Shown here: one piece after another, positions 1 to 11,112 of the stretch | How positions within the stretch are numbered: the first letter of the stretch is position 1 | Layout: every line of letters starts with the position of its first letter | Assembly: GCA_958298945.1 (NCBI GenBank) | Contig: OY282609.1 | Span: 68,296,220 to 68,360,219, forward strand | Source of the DNA: Atherix ibis | Taxonomy: Eukaryota > Arthropoda > Insecta > Diptera > Athericidae | Direction of reading: 5' to 3' | DNA: 64,000 nt | Program-made: the position numbers and the translations under genes | Notes under the pieces: model-generated | Database searches by the model: none | The model's input: only the letters and a program-made list of their open reading frames with translations | Told to the model about the DNA's origin: nothing

Positions 1-439
1 TATAAAATTTGGAAAAAAATATTTTTTAATAGAAAATACTCCAACTACAGTTGAAAATATTCGGAAAAATATTAATATACTTTTGTGAAAGTTTTACATT
101 TAATTTGGATTAAAATATTGTTAAATATGTAAAACTTATAAAATTTTAATTAGAATATCTTTTTAAAAAATTGATTCGTCAAATATTCAAGCAAGTACAA
201 TTTCTGGTGAAATTTAAATTTGTACTAAAAAATTGTGAATTTATCAATACGACACCCTTGCCACAGAACGGGAATATACTCATATATAGGTTTCCACAGA
301 GAGGGGCTGTACTTAATTAATATGTATTTTTAATTTAAATTTAACTTTTTAAAAAAAATTTCTTCACAATTGCGTTGGTTTTTAATAATTTACGCATTTT
401 GAATGATTGCTTGCAAAAATACATGTTTTACATTCACAG
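1..439. other. AT-rich sequence with no gene seen
   Basis: No coding region longer than background, RNA gene or transposon end is visible here. The stretch is AT-rich and ends where the first copy of a duplicated ~1 kb unit begins. Confidence 0.6.
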
Positions 440-1466
440 AAATTTTATCTATTCAATTATTATAAATTTTTAATAAAAATCATACCTTTTTGAGCAGACA
501 TCCTGAGCGATGCACGCGAAATTTTAAAATTAATTTAAATAAAACTTAAATTTCAAAATATTTAGGTGGTATTACACTTTCAGAAATATGTATCACACTC
601 TAAACGCTCTTTCATGAGCAAAATACAACAAATCATAAAGCCACAAGCCCACTTAAATATGCATCCGATCTTAATGCCGGCTCAAAAGAAACTAAAATAC
701 GTTACCAAACCAAATAAAAGTAAATCCGACCCCATTGCCAAGTTTATAATTGCGTGGGAGCGAAAATATTTTTAGCATCGAAATTCTTGGAAAATGGATT
801 GAATATATTTTTCGGGACCGAATAATAAAGGACTGTGTCGTACGATTTGGTCAGTTAGACGATTTTACAGAATGAGGATCCGAGCTACTTTTAGTGCAGA
901 ATTTTCAGATCGTGAGAAACAATTAACTAGAATGCAGAAAATTCGTGGGTACGTACCCGTTTCCCGGAAAGTTCTTCGAAATTATTCGCAGCTGCTGTGG
1001 GCTCAACTGGGGTTTCATATAGCACGTTTAGTGTCGGTTAGAGGATGTTTTTGTTTGCGCATTAGGAATTGGGTTTTACCTTCTCCAGTATTGATTTATT
1101 TTAATTAAATTATAGAATTCGCAAACTTTATCTACTTTATAATGTTGAAAGAATATTTAATTCATAAGAATAAATTTAAAAAATTGGAAATTTGGTCCAG
1201 ATCTTTCTTAAAATCAGAATATTTCTTAAACGTTAAGAAAATATAAAATACCGTACATTATGAACTTACATATCTTTAACGTGCACAATTCCGAATAAAA
1301 TTAAAAACTTTAAAATCATAAAGATTATAAAGTAACAACTGAATTCGAAATAGTGTCAAGGATAAGCGAATATTTTCGGAAGAAACGCTGTATCTAAAAT
1401 CAATATTAGTGAATAAAAAACAAAAGTAAAAAAGGCTCTTCTTAATGATTGCACACATACTCTCCT
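440..1466. repeat. Direct duplication unit, copy 1 (uninterrupted)
   Basis: This ~1.03 kb unit matches 1625-5422 almost base for base once two insertions in the second copy are removed. It starts near 'aaattttat..attataaatttttaa' and ends at 'aatgattgcacacatactctcc'. It holds the empty sites for both insertions: 1088/1089 ('ctccag|tattgattta') for the Tigger element and the TA at 1165-1166 for the mariner. It carries two short plus-strand open stretches (566-775 and 872-1108) that resemble no family I recognise; the first is closed by a TAG where copy 2 has CAG. Origin unknown; it could be part of an undescribed transposon or a local tandem duplication. Confidence 0.85.
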
Positions 1467-2276
1467 AAAAATGTTCATGAACAGAGAAGAGTTGTCTGTA
1501 AAAGTTGTTTTAAAGCATTTTTCTATAAAATTTACAAAATATTTAAATTTACCAAAAAAAAAGAACAACTTATGAACATATTTCTTTTTAAGTTTTCCTT
1601 GCACGAATTATAAAGAAATAATTTCGAAATTTTATTTATTAAATTATAATAAATTTTTAACTAAAATCATACCTTTTTGAGCAGACATCCTGAGCGATGC
1701 ACGCTAAATTTTAAAATTAATTTAAATAAAACTTAAATATCAAAATATTCAGGTGGTTTTACACTTTCAGAAATATGTATCACATTCTAAACGCTCTTTC
1801 ATGAGCAAAATACAACAAATCATAAAGCCACAAGTCCACTTAAATAAGCATCCGATCTTAATGCCGGCTCAAAAGAAACTAAAATACGTTACCAAACCAA
1901 ATAAAAGTAAATCCGACCCCATTGCCAAGTTTATAATTGCGTGGGAGCGAAAATATTTTCAGCATCGAAATTCTTGGAAAATGGATTGAATATATTTTTC
2001 GGGACCGAATAATAAAGGACTGTGTCGTACGATTTGGTCAGTTAGACGATTTTACAAAATGAGGATCCGAGCTACTTTTAGTGCAGAATTTTCAGATCGT
2101 GGGAAACTATTAACTAGAATGCAGGAAATTCGTGGGTACGTACCCGTTTCCCGGAAAGTTCTTCGAAATTCTTCGCAGCTGCTGTAGAATCAACTGGGCT
2201 TTTTATATAGCACGTTTAGTGTCGGTTAGAGGATGTTTTTGTTTGCGCATTAGGAATTGGGTTTTACCTTCTCCAG

Positions 2277-3763
2277 GACAGCAAATTCTCTTTTTACACG
2301 AATTTATTTTACACGAATTTGATTTAACACGAGTCTTTTTACATGAATTGTTTTGTTTTAATACGATTTTCAATATTCTATGAAATTTTTTATGAATTTT
2401 TCCGAGAATTTTTCTGATGAATTTGTTTCATTCTCACTCCTCAGAAATATTTTTTCACAATTCAATTAGATTATGTCGATTATATGAGTGGGATTCCCCG
2501 AATTTTTTACGCAATTTAGTTTTGGTTTTGAGAGTTAAAAAGGAAAGAGGTTTAGTTGATGTGGATATTTAAAAAGTTATAAGTAAATAAAGTTAGTGCT
2601 CGTATAGATTTATTAACTCAATAACAGGTAAGTTTTAAATAATTTTCAAATCTTTGAAAAATATTATTGTTAGCCTTAACACAATTTCAAATAATTCATC
2701 TGTAATAAAAATAAAGAGGAAGGTTTAGATACTAAAATTAAAATGAGATCAACTTGCAACAGGACAAGGTGCAACGGCTGTCGGAAAGCATTTTGGTATT
2801 CATGAAGCTACCATAAGAACGATTAAAAAACATGAAACTGCGATCAGAAAATCTGTATGTTCTGGGACAAAAATAAGTGCTAAATCATCGTCTTTAATAA
2901 GAGATGTTGTCAAACAGAAGATGGAAAAAGCTTTGGTAATGTGGATTGAAGATAAATCACAAAAAAGAATACCAATCGATGGAATTACTATCAAGCAAAT
3001 AGCATTAAGAATCTATAAACGTATTAAAGAAGTTGTGCCAGGCACTTCATCTCAGTCAAAACAACCTGAATTTTCTGAAAGTACAGGTTGGATGACAAGT
3101 TTTCTTAAACGACATGCTCTCTATAATATAAAAATTAAGGGAGAAACTGCGTCTGAAGATGAATTAGCTGCCAAAGAATTTCCTCAAAAACTTAGAAAAA
3201 TTATTGAAGATGAAGGATACACCCCAGATCAAGTTTGGAATGTAGATGAAAGAGCCCCATTTTTGAAAAAGAAGGAGATTTTATGTTGCAAAATCGCAGA
3301 AAACTGCCGGTGGTTTTAAAGTAGCAAAGGACCGTGCAACATTGTTGTTTTGTTCCAATGCTTCAGGAGAACGTATGTTAAAACCACTGCTAGTAAATCG
3401 CGCCTTAAGACCACGCTCGATGAATGTTGTAGATACCAATAAATTGCCCATTCACTGGACAGCAAACAAAAAAGCCTGGGTGACCAGTACAATCTTCACA
3501 GAATGGTTTCAGAAATACTTCATCCCAGAATTTTGACGCTATATGAATGCAAAATGTCTAGAATTTAAAGTTCTTTTAATTCTAGACAATGCACCTGGCC
3601 ATCTGGTCTTGGAGCACCCAAATGTTCAATTTTGTTTTTCTTCCGCCTAATACTACAACTTTTTTAGGTCTGGAACTAATTTACTATTCTTCCATTTAGC
3701 CAATATCTTTTTTTACACGAATTTTTTGGGAACGTATCCATCGTGTAAAAAGAGAATTAGGTG
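2277..3763 (+). mobile_element. Tigger/pogo-type DNA transposon, deleted copy
   Basis: The ends are inverted repeats: 'aaattctctttttacacga' near 2283 and its complement 'tcgtgtaaaaagagaatt' near 3741. The word 'ttacacgaattt' recurs several times just inside the left end (2290-2350), a subterminal repeat. Comparison with the uninterrupted copy at 1088/1089 fixes the borders. A TA follows the right end (3764-3765); the matching TA is not seen at the left, so a small loss there is likely. At ~1.49 kb it is shorter than complete Tigger elements because the transposase 3' part is missing. Confidence 0.85.
2738..3690 (+). pseudogene. Tigger/pogo (CENP-B-type) transposase remnant
   Basis: Reading across frames gives the order expected of a Tigger-type transposase. 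A psq-like HTH comes first ('GATAVGKHFGIHEATIRTIKK', ~2760-2830), then a CENP-B HTH region ('MWIEDKSQKRIP', 'STGWMTSFLKRH', ~2940-3120), then the DDE start ('QVWNVDE', ~3233), 'NKKAWVTSTIFTEWF' (~3465-3520) and the second catalytic block 'LILDNAPGH' (~3575). The protein breaks near 3290-3340, has a stop at 3535, and stops resembling the family after 'FLPPNTTTFLG' (~3670). The third acidic block is gone, so the copy cannot encode an active enzyme. It would have cut and pasted its own element at TA sites. Confidence 0.8.
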
Positions 3764-3842
3764 TATTGATTTAATTTAATTAAATTATAGAATTCGCAAA
3801 CTTTATCTACTTTATAATGTTGAAAGAATTTTTAATTCATTA

Positions 3843-5115
3843 CGAGGGTCGTTCAATAAGTCCTTAGAAAATCCGAGAAAGTGCGCTCGTAGTGTCGGTA
3901 AAGATTTTTTTTTTGTAAGTAACATTATCGACAGGAAAGCTGTCGATTCAGCTCGATCCATAGCGTATGTCAATTTCTATCGTCGATTAAAGTTAACGAA
4001 ATTTATTTGTGCATAACAATGGAAAAAAGCGAGTTTAGGGCTGTCATCAAACATCTCCATTTGAAAGGCCCGAAACCCGAGTTGGATGCAGTTCATGGCA
4101 CATCTGCACCTGTGTTTGCGACGGTTTACAATTGGGTGAATGAATTTAAACGTGGCCGTTCATCCACAAAAGATGAACATCGTTCAGGAGGCCCAGTTGA
4201 GGTTGCTACTCCTGAAATCATCGACAAAATCCACGATCTGATTTTGAACGATCGGTGAATTAAAGTTCGAGAATTAGTTGAGGCCACGGGCATATCACAA
4301 GCTACAGTCGCTTCAATTTTGCATGAAAAATTGTCTGTGAAAAAAATTTCGGCAAGGTGGGTGCCGTGTTTGCTCTCAGAGGAGAATAAGCGCAATCGTG
4401 TAGTGGACTCTGAGGCTATGTTGGCACTCTTTCATCGCAATCCTGCCGAATTCCTTCGTCGATATATCACTGTGGACGAAACCTGGATACAATACTACAC
4501 TCCAGAAACGAAGAGACAGTCATCACAGTGGATTTTCAAGGGTGAACGGGCTCCGAAGAAGGCAAAAACTGTGCCATCGGCCGGCAAGGTGATGGCCACG
4601 GTCTTTTGGGATTCGCAGGGCATCATTTTTATCGACTACTTGGAAAAAGGAAAAACAATAACAGGAGCATATTACGCGTCGTTATTGCAACGGTTGAGCG
4701 AGGAAATCAAAGAGAAACGCCACCATCTGAAGAAGAAAAAAATCCTCTTGCATCAGGACAATCCGCGTGTGCACACCTGCGCTGTTTCCATGGCCAAAAT
4801 TATGGAATTGAGAATGGAATTGTTGCAGCATCCCGCTTATTCACCAGATTTGGCCCCGAGTGACTATTTTCTTTTCCCCAATCTGAAGAAATGGCTTGGC
4901 GGACGACGGTTCACTTCCAACGAGGACGTCATTGCTAAAACGATTGAGTATTTTGCGGAACTTCCGAAATCCTATTTTTTGGACGGGATAAAAATTTTGG
5001 AAAAACGATTGGAAGTGTAAAGAGCTAAAAGGAGATTATGTTGAAAAATAAAATTTTTTTTTTTAAAAAACAGTTTTTTTCCATCTTTTTTTAAGGACTT
5101 ATCGAACGACCCTCG
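3843..5115 (+). mobile_element. Mariner element (mauritiana-like), copy 1
   Basis: A 1273-bp element bounded by TA at 3841-3842 and 5116-5117. Left end 'cgagggtcgttcaataagtcc' and right end 'ggacttatcgaacgaccctcg' are near-perfect inverted repeats. The uninterrupted site is visible at 1165-1166 in the upstream duplicate. A close relative lies at 54727-56002. It entered the second copy of the duplicated unit after that duplication. Confidence 0.95.
4019..5020 (+). pseudogene. Mariner transposase (broken)
   Basis: The start is the ATG at 4019, giving 'MEKSEFRAVIKHLHLKG'. It has the paired HTH region, 'ARWVPCLL', and the D34D triad: 'VDETW' (~4470), 'HQDN' (~4750) and 'YSPDLAPSDY' (~4836-4865). 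Compared with the copy at 54.7 kb it lacks about five residues after LKG. It has a TGA at 4256 where the other copy reads CGA, which fits CpG decay. It also has a frameshift near 5010 that replaces the normal C-terminus. The alanine of the HQDNA motif is proline. The product would be inactive. Confidence 0.9.
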
Positions 5116-5422
5116 TAAAATAAATTTAAAAAAATTGAAAATTTGGTCCAGATCTTTCTTAAAATCAAAATATTTCTTAAACGTTAAGAAAATATAAAAT
5201 ACCGTACATTATGAACTTATCTGTACATATCTTTAACGTGCACAATTCCGAATAAAATTAAAAACTTTAAAATCATAAAGATTATAAAATAACAACTGAA
5301 TTCGAAATAGTGTCAAGGATAAGCGAATATTTTCGGAAGAAATGTTGTATCTAAAATCAATATTAGTGAATAAAAAACAAAAGTAAAAAGGCTATTCTTA
5401 ATGATTGCACACATACTCTCCC

Positions 5423-6143
5423 CTTTAATTCTGAAAAATGTGCAGTCCTACTTGTAAAATAGTTGAAAGCTCTTCACATTAAAAATGTCAGTCCCTGAAT
5501 TATTTAGAAATGTCCACGTTATAAAAAAAATAGACTTTCCACTAAATCTAAAGTGAAATGTAATAAATTTTGAAATGTGAATTAGTTTTGCTTCTTGACC
5601 GGAAGTAAATTTCTATAGACGGGCTTATACTAACAACTTATGCATTTGCAAATAATTCGAAAATACACTGAGAGTATGTTTTTAAAACTTGAAGAGGATT
5701 AAGAGTTGGTATAAATAATTAAAGGAATTTTGCATTAAAAATTTTCAGTTGGAATTGTTTTAACATGTTTTAATATAGATTTTTTTTACAATAAATAATT
5801 TTTAATTAAATTAATTTAAAATCCTTAAAGCACGTGATGGTAATAATCGTAAAATTAATGTGAAAATAAATGTCCTTAGTTGTATGTTCAATTAAAGCCG
5901 GAGCGCCGGAAATACTAGGTACTTAAATAGCTGTTGTGCCAGGTACGATTTCAACAGCATTTGTTAAAGACATTTTTCTGTAGAACTTAGCACCGAAAAC
6001 CTTGAAACTAGAATCCAAGACGTTGAAGAATATCACAGCCGTGCTCATAAATCGCATTCAGTCGTCCGTTCACACACGAAGTGGCGGCGGTCAAGTGTGG
6101 AAGTGCATATTCGATGTTGGGTGGTGTTGCGGTTATGCAAATT
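5423..6143. other. Intergenic, downstream of the RCC1-like gene
   Basis: AT-rich DNA between the duplicated repeat and the 3' end of the minus-strand RCC1-like gene. It must hold that gene's 3' UTR, but I cannot place a confident polyadenylation site. An open stretch on both strands around 6002-6250 overlaps the terminal exon and is not read as a separate gene. Confidence 0.5.
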
Positions 6144-7416
6144 TTAAGGATCCGAACAGGAAGCGTAGCAAAAACCAGCTCCAGTTCCGGCGAGATAGCA
6201 TCGCGACGGTAAGGCCACCACGGATGGATTGAATCTGAAAAAAAAAACAAACGGAATTGGGGATTAGTTTCTCAGATTAACTAGTCGATGAGGGTGACTG
6301 AGTGGCTATTCTTACGTATTTTCGACGGAACCATTTCCGCAGTTCCCATGCTCGTTCCATCCCCATGTGACTACATTGCCTCTGCTGGTCAGAATAAGTC
6401 CATGCTCGGAGCCTAAATGAAGGTTCTTCGGGCACTCTTCATTAGGTAGCTCCAGCTTCCGTGGCACGGGGACGGTATGTTGCGTTGAACAGCCAACTTG
6501 TCCGTATGAGTTTCGACCCCATAGGAGGACTTCGTTGTGGGCGGTAAGGATACCGTTGTGTGTCCAACCAGCCGCCATCTGGACAATCCGATCATCGCTC
6601 TCGAAAGAGTTTGATTGACCGTATTTGTTTTCGCCAAATGCCAAAATCTGAAAACCGTCGCAGAGCAGCAGGTGATTCTGGCCGCTGGCTATCATCTTTG
6701 CTGTCATTTTTGGTACGATTCTCGTCATCTGGGCTTTGTTGTGTGTTATGCTCGTTGCTGTGTACTCCGGTCGAGGGTCGTTTAGGCGGAGTCTGCCGAA
6801 TACGTAGACGACGTTATCCGTCGTAAGAACGCACATGTGCCGCAAGCCGAGTGATACTTTGGCTGGCTCCTCGTCGCGTGGTAAAGTGAGTCTCATCGGT
6901 CGTTCTATGGACGCGAAGCCACGCTTACAGAATCCTAACTGTTCAAAGGCATTGGATCCCCAAACGTACAGCTGACCTCCGTTGGTAATTGCTGCAGAAC
7001 TATCCCAGCCGCACGCAGTTGTCGCAATCGATGCCCCGTGGAAGTATTCTGGGGAAACCAGTTGTAAAGTATTACGGTACGTTGTGCCGCCGAGTCCGAG
7101 TTGACCGCGGTGGTTCCATCCGCAAGAGTATAAAAAGCCCGCAGTGTCTATACACAAAACATGACCACCTCCGCCGACAATCGACTGAACCGCTGCAGCG
7201 TTTAAAGTGTTTGCTCCCGCGGGTATTGCAAACGGCACCTTCTGTGGTGTCATGCATAATTCCGACTCGTAGCACAATCCTAACTGCCCGTGAGAGTTGG
7301 CACCCTAGACAAAACAGAAAAATAATAAAATATTCCGAGTATCACTTCCACATTCCCAGTGGGATTATGTTAAAAAATATTCCCAATATAGTTCTTACCC
7401 AAGAGTACATAGACAT
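6144..7416 (-). CDS. RCC1-repeat protein, SERGEF-like (3 exons)
   Basis: I model three exons: 7416-7399, 7304-6316 and 6234-6144, joined through GTAAG donors and CAG/TAG acceptors (introns of 94 and 81 bp), giving 365 residues. The first exon encodes MSMYSW and completes the first repeat, 'YSWGANSHGQLG' (residues 4-15). Further repeats are 'YSCGWNHRGQLG' (~65-76), 'YVWGSNAFEQLG' (~119-130), a degenerate 'YVFGRLRLND' (~173-182), 'LAFGENKYGQ' (~227-236), 'LLWGRNSYGQVG' (~266-277) and 'VTWGWNEHGNCG' (~318-329). The last exon adds 'LAGTGAGFCYASC', which would close the propeller. Seven repeats are enough for a complete seven-bladed RCC1 fold. Family members act as exchange factors or scaffolds. 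Length and the opening resemble secretion-regulating guanine nucleotide exchange factor, but that assignment is inference. No nuclear-localisation, zinc-finger or BTB extension is seen. It is the only clearly intact host gene in the window. Confidence 0.88.
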
Positions 7417-8533
7417 TTGATTTTCTCTCTACTACCGATGATCGAATTCCAATTGTTTCTTACTCGTACACGTATTTCGGTGATGACCAATCCAGCCAAC
7501 TATGATGACTGAGTTCCTCTGCTAGCTACCCGAGCACGACATCTAACTTCTCGAAATCGTTTTAAAGTTCAGGTTCATTGCAAGTGCAAGACTAGCTATG
7601 GTTTCGTCCACTTCCGACTTTAAAAAAGCCCCCACGTTCGTGTTTTCCACCTTATCTGCAATAAAATTGTTTAACTTCCGAAAGTAGCGGCGAAATCGTC
7701 AAACATGCAAAAACGAAAACGAAACCGAAGTAAACACAAAACCACGAATGCACATATGTATAGCGACGATGAAGAATTATTCTATGTATTGCGGGTGGGA
7801 GTGTGAGTATGACTGAAAGTGGAAGCCAGTGTAAAAACAAACTTGTTAATGCGACTAGTTCGGAATCAAAACAAACTTTCTAGCGGCACGTGCTGTAATA
7901 TAGCCAGAAACGTCAAAATTTGTGGCGACATTACAAATGTAGCGAAACACCAATTGAACATTTGTAGGGCTTATCGTCGAAATTAACTTAGTTCGAAACC
8001 AAATTTGCTACAAAATAATAGATGACGCTGCCATTGCTAAAGAGACAAATTCGAAATCTTAAAAATCGGTTTAACTCTCGGATTAAAAATTCGAACATTT
8101 TCTGGTATTGTTACCATGAACGCAGAGATACCACATGATATATGGCCGTTTCGCTTCTTCTGTTTTGGTGGTAAAGAAAATAAGAGATTTTTTATAGCAG
8201 ATATAAATGGGATGGAAAGTAAAAATGATATTTTAAAACTACGACCAAATAAAGTCCAATATTGATAATTTTCACTTTCCAACAAATGTAAGTAAATCGC
8301 ATAATGAACTGAAAAGAAAACGTCATTTTTCCTTCCTACAAGCAACCAAACAAATCGATGTCGTTTTTTAGCTCCCCTACTTTACGCTGCATTAATAGTA
8401 TGAGAATTTGGGGCTGAAGTAAGTAAAAGTACCAGGTTTGTGTATAGAAAAGCGCAGATACCAGGTTGGTGTATAGGGAAAGCACGGAAAAAATCATGGT
8501 ATCGATACCTGGCATCAGGTGACACATACGTGA
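7417..8533. other. Upstream region of the RCC1-like gene; no gene seen
   Basis: This non-coding stretch would contain the gene's promoter and 5' UTR on the minus strand. Short open stretches (7652-7840, 8037-8345, 8336-8527, all minus) have no recognisable domain and a composition like the surrounding DNA. I could not support a divergent gene or a specific core promoter. Confidence 0.5.
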
Positions 8534-8535
8534 TA

Positions 8536-9458
8536 CGAGGTCTGTTCAAAAAGTATCGCGAATTTTGAATTTTCGCGGGTTAAGTATATTCTATTTTCGA
8601 TTTTTTGTGGCGTTATGTTGGTACTCATTTCTCTCAATTATGCCGACAAGTTCGGTCATTTTGAATGTTCAGTTAATTTTTGACAGCTGCTTTGCTTGCA
8701 CATGTTTTGGCTGGTCTTCGATTTTTGCTCATTCCAAAAAATGGATCAAAGAATCTGTTTCGGGAACAACAAAAAGTCACAGGGGGCCAGATCTGGGGAA
8801 TATGGTGGCTGCGGGATTATTAGTGTGTTGTTTTTGGCCAAATATTCGTGCACAAGCAACGATGCATGAGCAGTGGCGTTATCATGGTGCACAAGTCAAT
8901 TTTTGTTCTTCCACAAATCCGTGCGTTTCTGACGGATTGCTTCGTGCAACTTGCGCATAACTTGCAGGTAATATTCCTTATTGACCGTTCTACCCTGTGG
9001 CAAGAACTCATGAAGCACCACGCCCCTGAAATCGAAGAAAACTAAGCAAAACCTCCACATTCGACCGAAGTTGGCGCGCTTTTTTCGGTCTTGGCTCGTG
9101 CGCCAGCTTTCATTGGGATGATTGAGCTTTGGTTTCCACGTCATAACCATAAACCCATGATTTGTCATCAGTTATGACCCTCTAGAGCAAATTTGGGTCA
9201 TCACGGACAGAGCCCAACAGCTCCTTAGCAATGTTAATGTGATGCTGTTTTTGGTTGAAAATGGGCAAAAATCGAAGACGAACCAAAATACGGGCGAGCA
9301 AAGCAGCTGTCAAAAATTAACTTAACATTCAAAATGGCCGAACTTGTCGGCATAAGTGAGAGACATGAGTACCAACATAACGACACAAAAAAATCGAAAA
9401 TCGAATATACGTAACCCGCGAAAATTCAAAATTCGTGATCATTTTTGAACAGACCTCG
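8536..9458 (-). mobile_element. Mariner deletion derivative with ~198-bp inverted ends
   Basis: TA at 8534-8535 and 9459-9460 flank 'cgaggtctgttcaaaaagtat' and its inverted, slightly diverged partner. The inverted repeat runs about 198 bp (8536-8733 against 9260-9458), far beyond a normal ~28-bp mariner end. The interior is a minus-strand transposase remnant lacking its first ~115 residues ('KQHHINIAKELLGSVRDD' at ~9250) and its C-terminus after 'FPKQ'. There the reading frame runs into an inverted copy of the element's own 5' end. Compare 27161-28086 (same junction) and 30268-31141 (normal short end). Confidence 0.88.
8740..9260 (-). pseudogene. Mariner transposase remnant (N- and C-truncated)
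   Basis: Read across frames on the minus strand: 'INIAKELLGSVRDDPNLL', first catalytic block 'TDDKSWVYGYDVETKAQSS' (~9150), 'DFRGVVLHEFLPQGRTVN' (~9020), 'EAIRQKRTDLWKNKN' (~8900) and second block 'HHDNATAH' (~8875). A 'PPYSPDLAPCDF'-type third block follows near 8800. At least one in-frame stop and two frameshifts are present. Confidence 0.8.
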
Positions 9459-9857
9459 TATAATCTTTGGCAATTAAAATAGCACAAATGAGACGTAATG
9501 ATCTGTTTTGTCTCGGAAATAGTTCTAAACCGAAATTCAAATTTTTGCTTACCTTTCGCACTATTCCAAATAACTTCAGTTACTTTTCGTCAGTTACTTT
9601 TCATCAGTTACTTTTCACGAAGTTTTACTTATTTTATTGCAAAATTTTACCGCAAAAGAAGACGTTTTTATTGATTTCTATTCGCATTAAACTATCTTTG
9701 AACGAATCGAAATTTACATGGTGGCATAGCTGAAAAGCTAAAGGCTTTTGGGAGTTAGCAGAGATGAAATTGTTTCAAAACTATTTTGAATGGTAATGGC
9801 GTATTTATTTCAGAATCATTACCAAAACGAGGATCATGAAGATCGGGCAGGTACTTA
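9459..9857. repeat. Flanking segment shared with 28087-28457
   Basis: About 370-390 bp directly right of the mariner are nearly identical to 28087-28457, which lies directly right of the sister mariner. Examples are 'gcacaaatgagacgtaatgat' near 9483 and 'catggtggcatagctgaaaag' near 9717. The identity stops after 'ggatcatgaagatcg' (~9848). This copy contains two extra 'cagttacttttc' units near 9590. It carries no recognisable transposon protein, so it looks like neighbouring DNA duplicated together with the mariner. Confidence 0.85.
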
Positions 9858-10730
9858 ACGATACCGTCGCAAGTAGGAAAGGCAATACCGGCTGGTGAGA
9901 TCAAATGCCGACCAAACGGTTTGATTTATGGACCAGTAGTTAATTTCGATTATGTTATGAGCGCAATAGGATTTATGGCATCCACTGTACTTGGGCTCCA
10001 GCAAAATGCATCTACGAAAGAAGCGATGGTGACGATGGCTATAGTATCAATGACAGGCCATCATCATCATTGGACTGAGCATTTTTGCATCCGTAATAAA
10101 GTTGAGTCGATAAAAATGGAAAAATCAAAAATCGAATTACTCGACGGTGGAAAAAAAGAATCCAAGCACTCGTATATGAGTAGTTAAAAGCGGAATTTTG
10201 AAGTGCACGAAAAACGGTTGAGCCTGGAAAGCTGTGCACGACCGTTAAGTGTTTGGTTCCTTTTGTCTGGACAGGGAAGCACGGTTTCGATTTGAATTTG
10301 TTACCAACTTGTCCAAATATGATTAGAGGCTGGAGATGCTATTAGCTTCTCAGAGGATTACGCAACAACTTCGACTTTCTTCATTCTGAAACATTTTGCT
10401 TGCTGGTTTTTTTTCCATAAACAATTTAGGAAACTCTAGATTTTCTAGCGAATCAATATTGATTAAGTATAGAAACTGTGTCACTTACTGGACCGCTTTT
10501 TAGAGGTAAACGCAGAAGAGACTACTATTATTACTAAAACGAAATTCTACTATTATTACTAAAGCTTGAAAGAATCTTTCTTAAAATATTTTTGACTAAT
10601 AATAATTTTTATCAACAAAAATTTTCATTTAAGATAATTTAAAAAAAAAAAATTAATAAAAATTATTTTTATCGCAAAAAAAAATTGTTTTTTAAATTTC
10701 GTGTTTTACAATATTTTTCAGCTAATTATC
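9858..10730. other. Unassigned sequence; no gene supported
   Basis: The 88-codon stretch at 9921-10187 has no domain I recognise and no splice context that would support it. The right part (10560-10730) is A/T homopolymer-rich and leads into the jockey remnant. Confidence 0.45.
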
Positions 10731-11112
10731 TTTCCAAAAAAAAGCCCCAGGATATGACCTAATAACTTCAGAAATCCTGAAGTAAAATTTCCAAAAAAAC
10801 CCTCGTCTTGATAACCTATATTTATAATAGTATCCTCCGCACATCATTTTTTCCTTCCCTGTGGAAGTTTTCCATAATTAAGATGATCCGAAAACCCAAT
10901 AAGCCCAAAAACCTTCCTACCTCATATAGACCTACGAGGGTCATTCAACCAGTACTTAGCCTCACCGCCCGATGGAACTTCTGTCACAAAAAAAATTTAC
11001 CATCGTGCAGTACATTCTTTTAGTAGCCTACTGTCAAAGTTTCAATTGATTCCCTTCATTAGTTTTATTTTGAGAGCCTTTGAAAGCGAGCGTGTCGGTC
11101 GGTTGCACAAAA

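Larger units (their letters stand above)
1625..5422. repeat. Direct duplication unit, copy 2, split by two transposons
   Basis: The unit's own parts are 1625-2276, 3764-3842 and 5116-5422, which together give about 1.03 kb and match 440-1466. The Tigger/pogo element occupies 2277-3763 and the mariner 3843-5115. In this copy the short open frame corresponding to 566-775 runs 78 codons (1753-1989). About 160 bp separate the two copies. The interruptions are absent from copy 1, so the duplication came first and the insertions later, unless copy 1 lost both precisely. Confidence 0.85.

Noticed and set aside
6008..6250. 80-codon minus-strand ORF beyond the RCC1-like gene as a separate gene
   Set aside because: Splicing from the GTAAG donor at 6315 to the acceptor before 6234 uses another frame here and gives the expected end of the RCC1 protein.
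9921..10187. 88-codon plus-strand ORF with a run of histidines
   Set aside because: No domain, no splice context and no relative in the window; likely chance.
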